From Solirubrobacterales bacterium (GTDB lineage: Bacteria > Actinomycetota > Thermoleophilia > Solirubrobacterales > 70-9), in contig JASLJO010000168.1 of NCBI GenBank assembly GCA_030152505.1, positions 1 through 8,520 of the forward strand: 8,520 nt of DNA, in the 5' to 3' direction. The position numbers and the translations under genes were made by a program. Positions 1 to 5,186 of this stretch are shown in pieces. The notes under the pieces were generated by a model that was not told the DNA's origin, ran no database searches, and worked only from the letters and a program-made list of their open reading frames with translations. Every line of letters starts with the position of its first letter. The stretch's first letter is position 1.

Positions 1-402
1 GGATAGCTGCGAGGGATACCGCTTTTCCAGTCCTTCCAATCGAACGAGACCGAGAAGTTCGCGGACACGCGACGTGACCTGCTCGGCTGGCTTATTGCGG
101 ACGCGCATTCCGAAGGCGACGTTCTCGAACACCGTCATGTGCTTGAAGGCGGCGTAATGCTGGAAGACGAAGCCGACCCCGCGCTTCTGCGCCGGTCGCT
201 TCGACACGTCCTCGCCGCGGATCAACACCCGACCGGCGTCGAGCGTCTCCAGCCCGGCAATCGCCCGCAGGAGCGTCGACTTGCCGGAGCCGCTCGGACC
301 GAGCAGGGCCGTCAGCGAGCCGTCGGGTACGTCTATGGATACGTCGTCGAGCGCCTGAAAGTCACCGAAGCGCTTGCGCGCTCCCTCGACTGAGATAGCC
401 AT
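1..402 (-). CDS. cysA: Sulfate/thiosulfate ABC transporter ATP-binding subunit (CysA), partial
   Basis: This is the ATPase that powers sulfate/thiosulfate import on the cytoplasmic face of the CysT/CysW channel. Only the first 134 residues are present because the left window edge cuts the gene. Translating the minus strand gives MAISVEGARKRFGDFQAL at the N-terminus, a Walker A motif GPSGSGKST at residues 35-43, and a Q-loop in the CysA-typical stretch FVFQHYAAFKHMTVFEN (Q81). The last visible residues are YPSQLS, so the cut falls inside the LSGGQ signature. The FQHYA-F-HMTVF pattern matches classical CysA rather than other importer ATPases. The ATG at 402 overlaps the cysW stop by one base (TGATG), with GGAGG about 8 nt upstream, which indicates translational coupling as the last gene of the cysPTWA operon. 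Walker B and the C-terminal regulatory domain lie outside the window. Confidence 0.95.
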   Translation of the reverse strand, partial: MAISVEGARKRFGDFQALDDVSIDVPDGSLTALLGPSGSGKSTLLRAIAGLETLDAGRVLIRGEDVSKRPAQKRGVGFVFQHYAAFKHMTVFENVAFGMRVRNKPAEQVTSRVRELLGLVRLEGLEKRYPSQLS

Positions 403-1202
403 CAGGCGTCCTCCTTTCCTTTCAATAGGTTCATTGCGAGAAGGGTTGAGAGCGCCAGCAGGCAGAGCAGGACCGACGCCGCGTAGGCGGCCGGGTACTG
501 GAACTGCTCGAACTGCTTGGAGACGAAGATCGGCAGCGTTTCGGTCTGTCCGGAGATCTTGCCCGAGACGATCGAGACGGCGCCGAACTCGCCGAGCACC
601 CGGGCGGTGCTGATCACGACGCCGTAGGCGACCCCCCAGCGGATCGCCGGCAGGGTGATCCGCGAGAAGGTCTGCCAGGCATTGGCCCCCAGGGTCGACG
701 CGGCCTGCTCCTGCTCGGTGCCGATCTCCTGCAGCACCGGCACCGTCTCCCGCACCACGAACGGCACCGAGACGAAGATGCTGGCGAGGACCATGCCGGG
801 CACCGCGAAGAGGATCTTGAAGCCCGCCTCGCCGATTCCGGCGAACCAGCCGCCGAGGCCATAGAGGAGGAACAGCGAGAGGCCGATGACGACCGGGGAG
901 ATCGCGAACGGCAGGTTGATCACCGAGTCGATCAGCGCGTTGCCCCACCAGCGATGGCGGACGAGGAGGATCGCGCAGGCGACGCCGAAGATCGCGTTGA
1001 GCGGGACCGCGATGGCGACCATCAGGAGGGTCAGCTCCAGGGCGTGGACCGCGTTGGCGGTGGTGATCGCTTCCAGCGGCGCGGCCAGGCCGTGCTCGAA
1101 GGTCTTGTAGAAGATCATGCCCACCGGGGCGAGCAGGAGGACCAGCAGATAGCCGAGGCCGAGCGTACGCAGGCCCCAGCGGCTCTTGGCGGATGCGGTC
1201 AT
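402..1202 (-). CDS. cysW: Sulfate/thiosulfate ABC transporter permease (CysW)
   Basis: This is one of the two membrane subunits forming the sulfate channel. The 266-residue protein is close to the usual CysW length of roughly 270-290. It has about six hydrophobic segments, beginning with residues 13-32. The ATPase-docking EAA loop is at about residues 165-185 (EQAASTLGA, then ITLP). The family-typical segments INLPFAISPVVIGL (95-108) and VLGEFGAVSIVSG further on support the call; the latter is CysW-like. The ATG at 1202 overlaps the cysT stop as ATGA, and the TGA at 404-402 overlaps the cysA start, so the three genes form one coupled transcript. The weak ribosome binding site before its ATG fits translation by coupling. 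Confidence 0.95.
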   Translation of the reverse strand: MTASAKSRWGLRTLGLGYLLVLLLAPVGMIFYKTFEHGLAAPLEAITTANAVHALELTLLMVAIAVPLNAIFGVACAILLVRHRWWGNALIDSVINLPFAISPVVIGLSLFLLYGLGGWFAGIGEAGFKILFAVPGMVLASIFVSVPFVVRETVPVLQEIGTEQEQAASTLGANAWQTFSRITLPAIRWGVAYGVVISTARVLGEFGAVSIVSGKISGQTETLPIFVSKQFEQFQYPAAYAASVLLCLLALSTLLAMNLLKGKEDA

Positions 1203-1993
1203 GGTCCGGTGTTGCCCATCTGGAAGAGGTTTTTCAGGCGCCCGATCGCCCTGCCGGCCCCGGGGCTTCCGCTATTCGTGCCCCACCGCTGCGCCAGGCC
1301 GACCACCGCGAGCAGCAGCAGCGAGACGCCGAGCAGGACGACCGAGACGGCCGCGGCGGCGGAGGTGTTGCCGGTTTCGATCTGGTTGAAGATGAAGACC
1401 GAGGAGACTTCGGTCTTGAAGGGGATGTTGCCGGTGATCAGCACCAGCGAGCCGTACTCGCCGAGCGCCCGCGCGAAGGCGAGGGCGACGCCGGCGGCGA
1501 TGCCCGGCAGCAGGTTGGGGAAGATGATCCGGCGGAAGATCGTCGGGCCGCCGGCGCCGAGCGAGGCCGCGGCTTCCTCCATCTCGCGGTCCATCTCCAG
1601 CAGCAGCGGCTGCACCGCCCGGACCACGAACGGCAGCGTCACGAAGAGCAGCGCGAAGACGACGGCGGTGCGGGTGAAGGCGACGTCGATGCCGACCGGG
1701 CTGTCCTTGCCGTAGAGGGTCAGCAGCGTCAGGCCGGCGACGATCGTCGGCAGCGCGAAGGGCAGGTCGATGAAGGCGTTGACCGCCTTCTTGCCGGGGA
1801 ACTCGTCGCGGACGAGGACCCAGGCGATGATCGTGCCGAAGACCGCGTTGATCGCGATGACGATCAGCGAGGAGAAGACGGTCAACTTCAGCGCCGCCAC
1901 CGCCTGGGGCGCGCTGACCGCGTCCCAGAAGCCCGAGAGGCCGCCGTCCAGCGACTTCGTCAGGACCGCCGCCAACGGCAGCAGGACGATCAC
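1199..1993 (-). CDS. cysT: Sulfate/thiosulfate ABC transporter permease (CysT/CysU)
   Basis: This is the second membrane subunit of the sulfate importer, the partner of CysW. Family marks include FIDLPFALPTIVAGLTL (residues 74-90 counting from the GTG at 1993), PFVVRAVQP (121-129) and an EAA loop EEAAASLGA (139-147). The coordinates use the first conventional start, GTG at 1993. That start cuts the first membrane helix short and has no Shine-Dalgarno sequence. The frame stays open upstream and encodes a typical CysT N-terminus (SRGLVTLYLSVIVLLPLAAV), but contains no ATG, GTG or TTG. A CTG at 2050-2048 with GGAG 9 nt upstream would give 283 residues, close to the E. coli length of about 277. 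I think that is the more likely start. The stop overlaps the cysW start (ATGA). Confidence 0.93.
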   Translation of the reverse strand: MIVLLPLAAVLTKSLDGGLSGFWDAVSAPQAVAALKLTVFSSLIVIAINAVFGTIIAWVLVRDEFPGKKAVNAFIDLPFALPTIVAGLTLLTLYGKDSPVGIDVAFTRTAVVFALLFVTLPFVVRAVQPLLLEMDREMEEAAASLGAGGPTIFRRIIFPNLLPGIAAGVALAFARALGEYGSLVLITGNIPFKTEVSSVFIFNQIETGNTSAAAAVSVVLLGVSLLLLAVVGLAQRWGTNSGSPGAGRAIGRLKNLFQMGNTGP

Positions 1994-2047
1994 GCTCAGG
2001 TAGAGCGTGACCAGCCCCCGGCTCGCCCAGACCCCGGCCCCGTTCGA

Positions 2048-2063
2048 CAGCCCCGATCGCTCC
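2048..2063 (-). promoter_or_regulatory. Ribosome binding site with candidate CTG start for cysT
   Basis: On the minus strand GGAG (2063-2060) is followed by 9 nt and then CTG (2050-2048), in frame with cysT. It is the only in-frame start-like codon with a plausible Shine-Dalgarno sequence that restores the full first membrane helix. No ATG, GTG or TTG occurs in frame between the cysP stop (2133) and the GTG at 1993. A CTG start is uncommon, so this is an inference. Confidence 0.45.
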
Positions 2064-2075
2064 GAGGAAAAGACG

Positions 2076-2112
2076 CCGCCCCCGGGCAGGGGAAATCCCG
2101 GCCCAGGGGCGG
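2076..2112 (-). other. Strong intercistronic hairpin between cysP and cysT
   Basis: The minus-strand transcript can fold CCGCCCCUGGGC against GCCCGGGGGCGG. This is a 12-bp stem with a single G·U wobble, and the 13-nt loop can itself pair GGGA with UCCC. It lies in the 82-nt gap after the cysP stop and before the cysT ribosome binding site. Only a four-U run follows, about 5 nt after the stem, so it is at best a leaky terminator. By analogy with hairpins after other binding-protein genes, it may protect cysP mRNA or attenuate read-through so that binding protein exceeds permease. That role is inferred. Confidence 0.65.
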
Positions 2113-2132
2113 TGAGGGTGCCGCTGTCGGAC

Positions 2133-3152
2133 TCAGCCGGCAGTGGAGACCCCCAGTTCTTCCTCGATCTTGGTGATCGACCCGGTCCCTTCTTCGAAGA
2201 ATTCGTCCTTCACCTTTTCCCAGCCGCCGAACTTGGCGATCGTGAAGAGGCCCTTCGGGGTCGGGAACTGCTTCGGGTCGACGAGCTTCTTGTTGACGGG
2301 GCGATAGCCGTTTTCGGCCCAGAGCTTCTGCCCGGCGTCCGACCAGAGGTAGTCGAGGAACTTCTGAGCGTCGGGCGAGGCTTCCTTGGTGACCGCGATC
2401 GGGGTTTCGATCAGGATCGTGTTGTCGGGGATCACGTATTCGACGTCTTCCCCCGCGTTTTCGGCGTTGATCGCCTCGTTCTCGTAGGAGAGCAGGACGT
2501 CGCCCTGACCCTGGGTGAAGGCGGTCAGCGCGTCGCGGCCGCTCGCCGGCTGGACTTCGGCCTTCGAGAGGACCGTCTTCACGGCATCCAGGGCCTCAGC
2601 GGGGGACCTGCCCTCCTCGATCTGGGAGCCGTAGATGGCCATGATGTTCCAGCGGGCGGATCCCGAGCTGAACGGGTTGGGGGTGATGATGCTGACGTCC
2701 TTGCTCAGCAGGTCATCGAAGGAATGGATGCCCTTCGGGTTGCCCTTGTTGACGACGAGCACGACCACCGACTCCTCGCCGATGCCGTTGTAGGGCTGCT
2801 TTTCCCAACTCGGAGCGACCTGGCCTTCTTCGACCAGGCGGGTCATGTCGCTGCCGACCGAGAAGTGAACGACGTCAGCGGGCTGGCCGGCCGCGACCGC
2901 GCGGCTCTGGTCGCCGGAAGCGCCGAAGGAGTTGCTGAAGCTGACGCCGGAGCCGTCCGAGGTCGCCTGGAAGCCGGGCTCGAGCGCTTCTTCGTAGACC
3001 GACTGCGGGGTCGAGTAGCCGACCACTGCGATCTTTCCTCCGTCAGAGGAGCCCGAGCTGCTGCCGCAACCGCTCGCCACCAGCACGGCGGCAAGGAGCA
3101 GTGCGGCCAAGCTCCCCCCCACGCCCTTCATGCTCTTCCAACTGCTCGTCAT
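2133..3152 (-). CDS. cysP: Sulfate/thiosulfate-binding lipoprotein (CysP/Sbp family)
   Basis: This is the extracytoplasmic substrate-binding protein that captures sulfate or thiosulfate and delivers it to CysT/CysW. The chosen ATG at 3152 gives 339 residues, with GAAAGG 6 nt upstream. The longer reading frame from GTG at 3209 runs into the promoter and is rejected. The N-terminus is a lipoprotein signal: Lys6 and Lys9, a hydrophobic core at 15-26, then ASGC with Cys29 as the lipidated residue, followed by a Ser/Gly linker. The mature part has family motifs NSFGASGDQSRAV (75-87), ADVVHFS (92-98), SGSARWN (163-169; compare SGGARWN in E. coli Sbp) and SYENEA. It is the first gene of the operon and is set off from cysT by a hairpin. 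Sulfate cannot be separated from thiosulfate specificity by sequence alone, so cysP versus sbp is a naming choice. Confidence 0.94.
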   Translation of the reverse strand: MTSSWKSMKGVGGSLAALLLAAVLVASGCGSSSGSSDGGKIAVVGYSTPQSVYEEALEPGFQATSDGSGVSFSNSFGASGDQSRAVAAGQPADVVHFSVGSDMTRLVEEGQVAPSWEKQPYNGIGEESVVVLVVNKGNPKGIHSFDDLLSKDVSIITPNPFSSGSARWNIMAIYGSQIEEGRSPAEALDAVKTVLSKAEVQPASGRDALTAFTQGQGDVLLSYENEAINAENAGEDVEYVIPDNTILIETPIAVTKEASPDAQKFLDYLWSDAGQKLWAENGYRPVNKKLVDPKQFPTPKGLFTIAKFGGWEKVKDEFFEEGTGSITKIEEELGVSTAG

Positions 3153-3204
3153 CAGGTGCCTTTCTTTCCTTCTTGATTGGGTAAATAGAGAAAGCAGGCG
3201 CGGC

Positions 3205-3235
3205 ACCATACCAGAAAGCTGATAGGCAAAGTCAA
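3205..3235 (-). promoter_or_regulatory. Candidate cysPTWA promoter with dyad operator
   Basis: On the minus strand TTGACT (3235-3230) and TATGGT (3210-3205) are separated by 19 bp. They lie about 53 bp before the cysP ATG, a suitable distance for a 40-50 nt leader. The spacer holds an imperfect dyad, TATCAG-CTTT-CTGGTA (3224-3209), with one mismatch in six. It overlaps the -10 edge, where a repressor or the long spacer itself could regulate expression in response to sulfur supply. The regulator is not encoded in this window. Confidence 0.45.
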
Positions 3236-3274
3236 GAAAGTCGCAGGCCCTTGCTTTTTGGCCGGTGCCCTCCG

Positions 3275-3601
3275 CTAGCGGGGCGCGTACATGACCATGC
3301 CGACCCCCACAAGACAGGCGATCGTGCCCAGCAGATCGAAACGATCCGGGTGGAAGCCATCGAAGACGACAGCCCAGAGCAGCGAGCCGACTACGTACAC
3401 GCCGCCATAGGCGACAAGCACCCGGCCAAACTCGCGGCTGGGCTGCTGTGCGGCGAGCAGACCGTAGATGACGAGGCCGACCGCGCCGGCGGTGACGGCC
3501 ACCGGCCCCCTCCCCTCTCGGAGTCCGGTCCAGATCAGGTAGGCACCACCGATCTCAGCCAATGCAGCGGCGCAGAACAGCGCAATCGAGCGCCCGGTCA
3601 C
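3275..3601 (-). CDS. YnfA/UPF0060 family small membrane protein
   Basis: This 108-residue, four-helix inner-membrane protein belongs to the YnfA (UPF0060) family, which is related to small multidrug resistance (SMR) transporters and probably works as a dimer. Visible family marks are ALAEIGGAYLIW (13-24), the strongly conserved AYGGVYVVGSLLW segment in the third helix, VFDGFHPDRFDLLG before the last helix, and the usual length of about 108. The GTG start at 3601 lies 3 nt after the stop of the preceding gene, so translation is likely coupled. The gene is the second of a two-gene operon driven by a MerR-type promoter, which suggests an efflux or stress role. Substrates are poorly established for this family, and export of a metal or toxic compound is inferred from context. 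Confidence 0.88.
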   Translation of the reverse strand: MTGRSIALFCAAALAEIGGAYLIWTGLREGRGPVAVTAGAVGLVIYGLLAAQQPSREFGRVLVAYGGVYVVGSLLWAVVFDGFHPDRFDLLGTIACLVGVGMVMYAPR

Positions 3602-3604
3602 CGG

Positions 3605-3964
3605 CTAGGAGCAGCAGGCAGGCTCTTCAGGCGCGGGGGAGCCCAGGCGCCGATCTATCCGTTCCCACGGCCCGCAGCCGGTCGCCACCGGTCGCGCAAG
3701 CATGACGCTGGGAATGGCCCCGAGCTCCGGGCAACCGGGGTAACCGGTCATGCCGGCAACGAGGTGGGAGATTCCAAACCAGGTGGGGACGAGAGCCGCG
3801 GGCCAGAGTGCGATTCCGCCCGGCAACTGACGCGAGCTCAACGCTCCGGCGATCGCCAGGAAGCCGACTCCGGCAGCCGCACGGCCTCCTCGGGAAGGGC
3901 GACTCATCGCCGCTTCGTCGCTTGCACAGCAACCATCGAGAAGGCAAGAGGGCGTATCGGACAC
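3605..3964 (-). CDS. Small membrane protein with paired cysteines at both ends, MerR-controlled
   Basis: I do not recognise a named family for this 119-residue protein. One or two hydrophobic segments are visible (about residues 29-42 and 51-72). The segment GISHLVAGMTGYPGCPELGAIPS (64-86) reads like a conserved core, with further cysteines at 78 and 97. Cysteines are clustered at the N-terminus (C7, C12, C13) and in the C-terminal ACCS (C117, C118), as expected for a soft-metal- or thiol-reactive protein. I chose GTG at 3964 because AAAGGA lies 6 nt upstream. An in-frame ATG at 3979 adds five residues but has no ribosome binding site. The gene is first in an operon with the YnfA-like gene, directly behind a MerR-type promoter and divergent from the MerR gene. 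Metal or metalloid handling is an inference from cysteines and regulator type. Confidence 0.75.
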   Translation of the reverse strand: MSDTPSCLLDGCCASDEAAMSRPSRGGRAAAGVGFLAIAGALSSRQLPGGIALWPAALVPTWFGISHLVAGMTGYPGCPELGAIPSVMLARPVATGCGPWERIDRRLGSPAPEEPACCS

Positions 3965-3997
3965 GGGTATTCCTTTCATTGGATCGCTACGCCAGGG

Positions 3998-4028
3998 GGT
4001 CTACCACCTCAAGTAAGCTTTAAGTCAA
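3998..4028 (-). promoter_or_regulatory. MerR-type promoter and operator
   Basis: On the minus strand TTGACT (-35, 4028-4023) and TAGACC (-10, 4003-3998) are 19 bp apart, the abnormally long spacer typical of MerR-activated promoters. The spacer is filled by a palindrome at 4006-4025, ACCTCAAG-TAAG-CTTTAAGT, matching in 6 of 8 arm positions. It closely resembles the known SoxR box, ACCTCAAG-ttaa-CTTGAGGT. The regulator encoded at 4034 on the other strand is the obvious ligand. It probably twists this DNA to activate the two-gene operon and to control its own gene. Confidence 0.8.
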
Positions 4029-4033
4029 GGCCG

Positions 4034-4426
4034 ATGGCGATCGAAGACGAACTGACGATCGGGGAGGCGGCCGGGCGCGTGGGACTCCCCGCCTCCACCC
4101 TCCGCTACTGGGAGACCGCGGGCTTGCTGAAGGCGCCGCGTCGAGTGGGCGGCAAGCGCCGTTACGACCCCGAGGGTTTGCGGCAGATAGAGATGGTCGC
4201 GCTCGCCAAGCGGGCCGGGTTCACCTTGGCTGAGATTCGGATCATCCTTGCCGGTATCTCCGCCAGTACGCCACCGCCGGAGATCTGGAGAAGGCTCGCC
4301 TCCGACAAGCTTCCCGAGGTCGAGCAGACGCTCGCCGAGTCCCTGGCGATGAAACGAATTCTGGAAGCCGGTCTGCGGTGCGAGTGCCTGAGCCTCGAGG
4401 ACTGCCTGGTGACGTCCCTCCGTTAG
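4034..4426 (+). CDS. MerR-family transcriptional regulator with SoxR-like cysteine tail
   Basis: This 130-residue cytoplasmic activator/repressor has a classic N-terminal MerR winged helix-turn-helix: LTIGEAAGRVGLPASTLRYW (7-26), ETAGLL, then RRYDPEGLRQIEMV (42-55). A dimerisation helix follows at about 85-112. The C-terminus carries CECLSLEDC, giving a C-x-C-x5-C pattern (C116, C118, C124). This equals the last three of the four Fe-S cysteines of SoxR; the residue equivalent to the first is Gly113. It may therefore bind a metal ion or metalloid instead of a [2Fe-2S] cluster. The ATG at 4034 follows AAGG closely and begins right after the shared operator. The stop TAG overlaps the stop of the convergent gene at 4423 by two bases, leaving no room for a separate terminator. 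The inducer is unknown. Confidence 0.9.
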   Translation: MAIEDELTIGEAAGRVGLPASTLRYWETAGLLKAPRRVGGKRRYDPEGLRQIEMVALAKRAGFTLAEIRIILAGISASTPPPEIWRRLASDKLPEVEQTLAESLAMKRILEAGLRCECLSLEDCLVTSLR

Positions 4427-5175
4427 TCCAGCGAGCGGCGTGCTTCGGCTTGGACGGATTTCGGCAGGGTCTCGAGCCGAATGCCGCGGAGCTCGGCGAC
4501 CTCGCGTAGCTCCTTGTCGAAATGCTGCGCCAGTCGCGCGGGTCCCTCGACCCTGGGCAGCGGCCCCTCCTTGACCCGGAAGAGGGTGACGTTCGTCCGC
4601 GGCAGCGACGACAGCGAGATCGCCTCGCGTGGCACCCGGGCGACGAACTCGTGCGCGGCCGTCGGGGTTTCGTGGTGCCCCTCCTGGCCGGGCGCCGGAT
4701 CGGGGTGCGGGAAGGAGCGGTTCACGCCCGCATCGGGGACCGCCGCGGAGGCGACGCGCTTTTTGCCGACCGTGACCTCGTAGGCGAGGTCGCCGTGGAG
4801 ATCTTCGTGCGCGATCAACGGCCCCTCGACCGTCTTCATGCTCTGCACCGACATCTCACCGTCCTCGACCCGGACGCGCATGCGCACGTAGGCGTCTCCC
4901 TCGGCAGCCGCCGCGCGCGCTGCCGCCGGCTTCTTCTCGACCTGATCCGGCAGCTCCCCTCGGCGGCCGCGCGGCTTCGGCTGTTTCTTCGGCACGGGCT
5001 TCATCCGGTTCGCCTTCCCCCCGGGGGGCGACGGCTCCTCCGGCATGTGCAGGAGCTTGCCGCCGATCCGCCGCGGCCGTCCTGGCTTGTCGGTCATCGC
5101 CGGCAGGTTCGGGTCCTCGACCACCGGCTCGGGATCTTTTGCATCTGACATCTTCCGTTTCGGCAGGTCGGCCAT
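4423..5175 (-). CDS. Unrecognised 250-residue protein paired with an M64 peptidase
   Basis: I do not recognise this protein. The ATG at 5175 has GGAGG 4 nt upstream and begins 11 nt after the peptidase stop, so the two genes form an operon. The first ~95 residues look disordered: Pro/Lys/Arg-rich, with PKRK, KPGRPRR and PKKQPKPRGRRG. Residues ~96-205 alternate like a beta-rich domain (AYVRMRVRVEDGEMSVQS, LAYEVTVGKKRVASA, HEFVARVPREAISLSS, NVTLFRVKEGP). A charged C-terminal helix follows (~212-250). There is no signal peptide, membrane segment or cysteine. The long reading frame extends upstream through the peptidase gene, but that part is out of frame with a clear protein and is not used. A partner, inhibitor or chaperone role for the peptidase is conjecture from the pairing. 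Confidence 0.85.
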   Translation of the reverse strand: MADLPKRKMSDAKDPEPVVEDPNLPAMTDKPGRPRRIGGKLLHMPEEPSPPGGKANRMKPVPKKQPKPRGRRGELPDQVEKKPAAARAAAAEGDAYVRMRVRVEDGEMSVQSMKTVEGPLIAHEDLHGDLAYEVTVGKKRVASAAVPDAGVNRSFPHPDPAPGQEGHHETPTAAHEFVARVPREAISLSSLPRTNVTLFRVKEGPLPRVEGPARLAQHFDKELREVAELRGIRLETLPKSVQAEARRSLD

Positions 5176-5186
5176 CGAGCCTCCGT

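Noticed and set aside
954..3176. Long plus-strand frames across cysW, cysT and cysP (954-1715, 1193-2176, 2007-3176)
   Set aside because: They are low-complexity shadows opposite clear transporter genes and have no domain or ribosome binding site support.
3153..3209. Longer cysP start at GTG 3209
   Set aside because: It overlaps the candidate promoter, lacks a ribosome binding site, and puts 19 charged residues before a good lipoprotein signal that starts at 3152.
3251..4033. Long N-terminal extension of the MerR-family gene
   Set aside because: It is antisense to the two membrane-protein genes and covers the shared operator. MerR proteins are about 130 residues and start at the helix-turn-helix.
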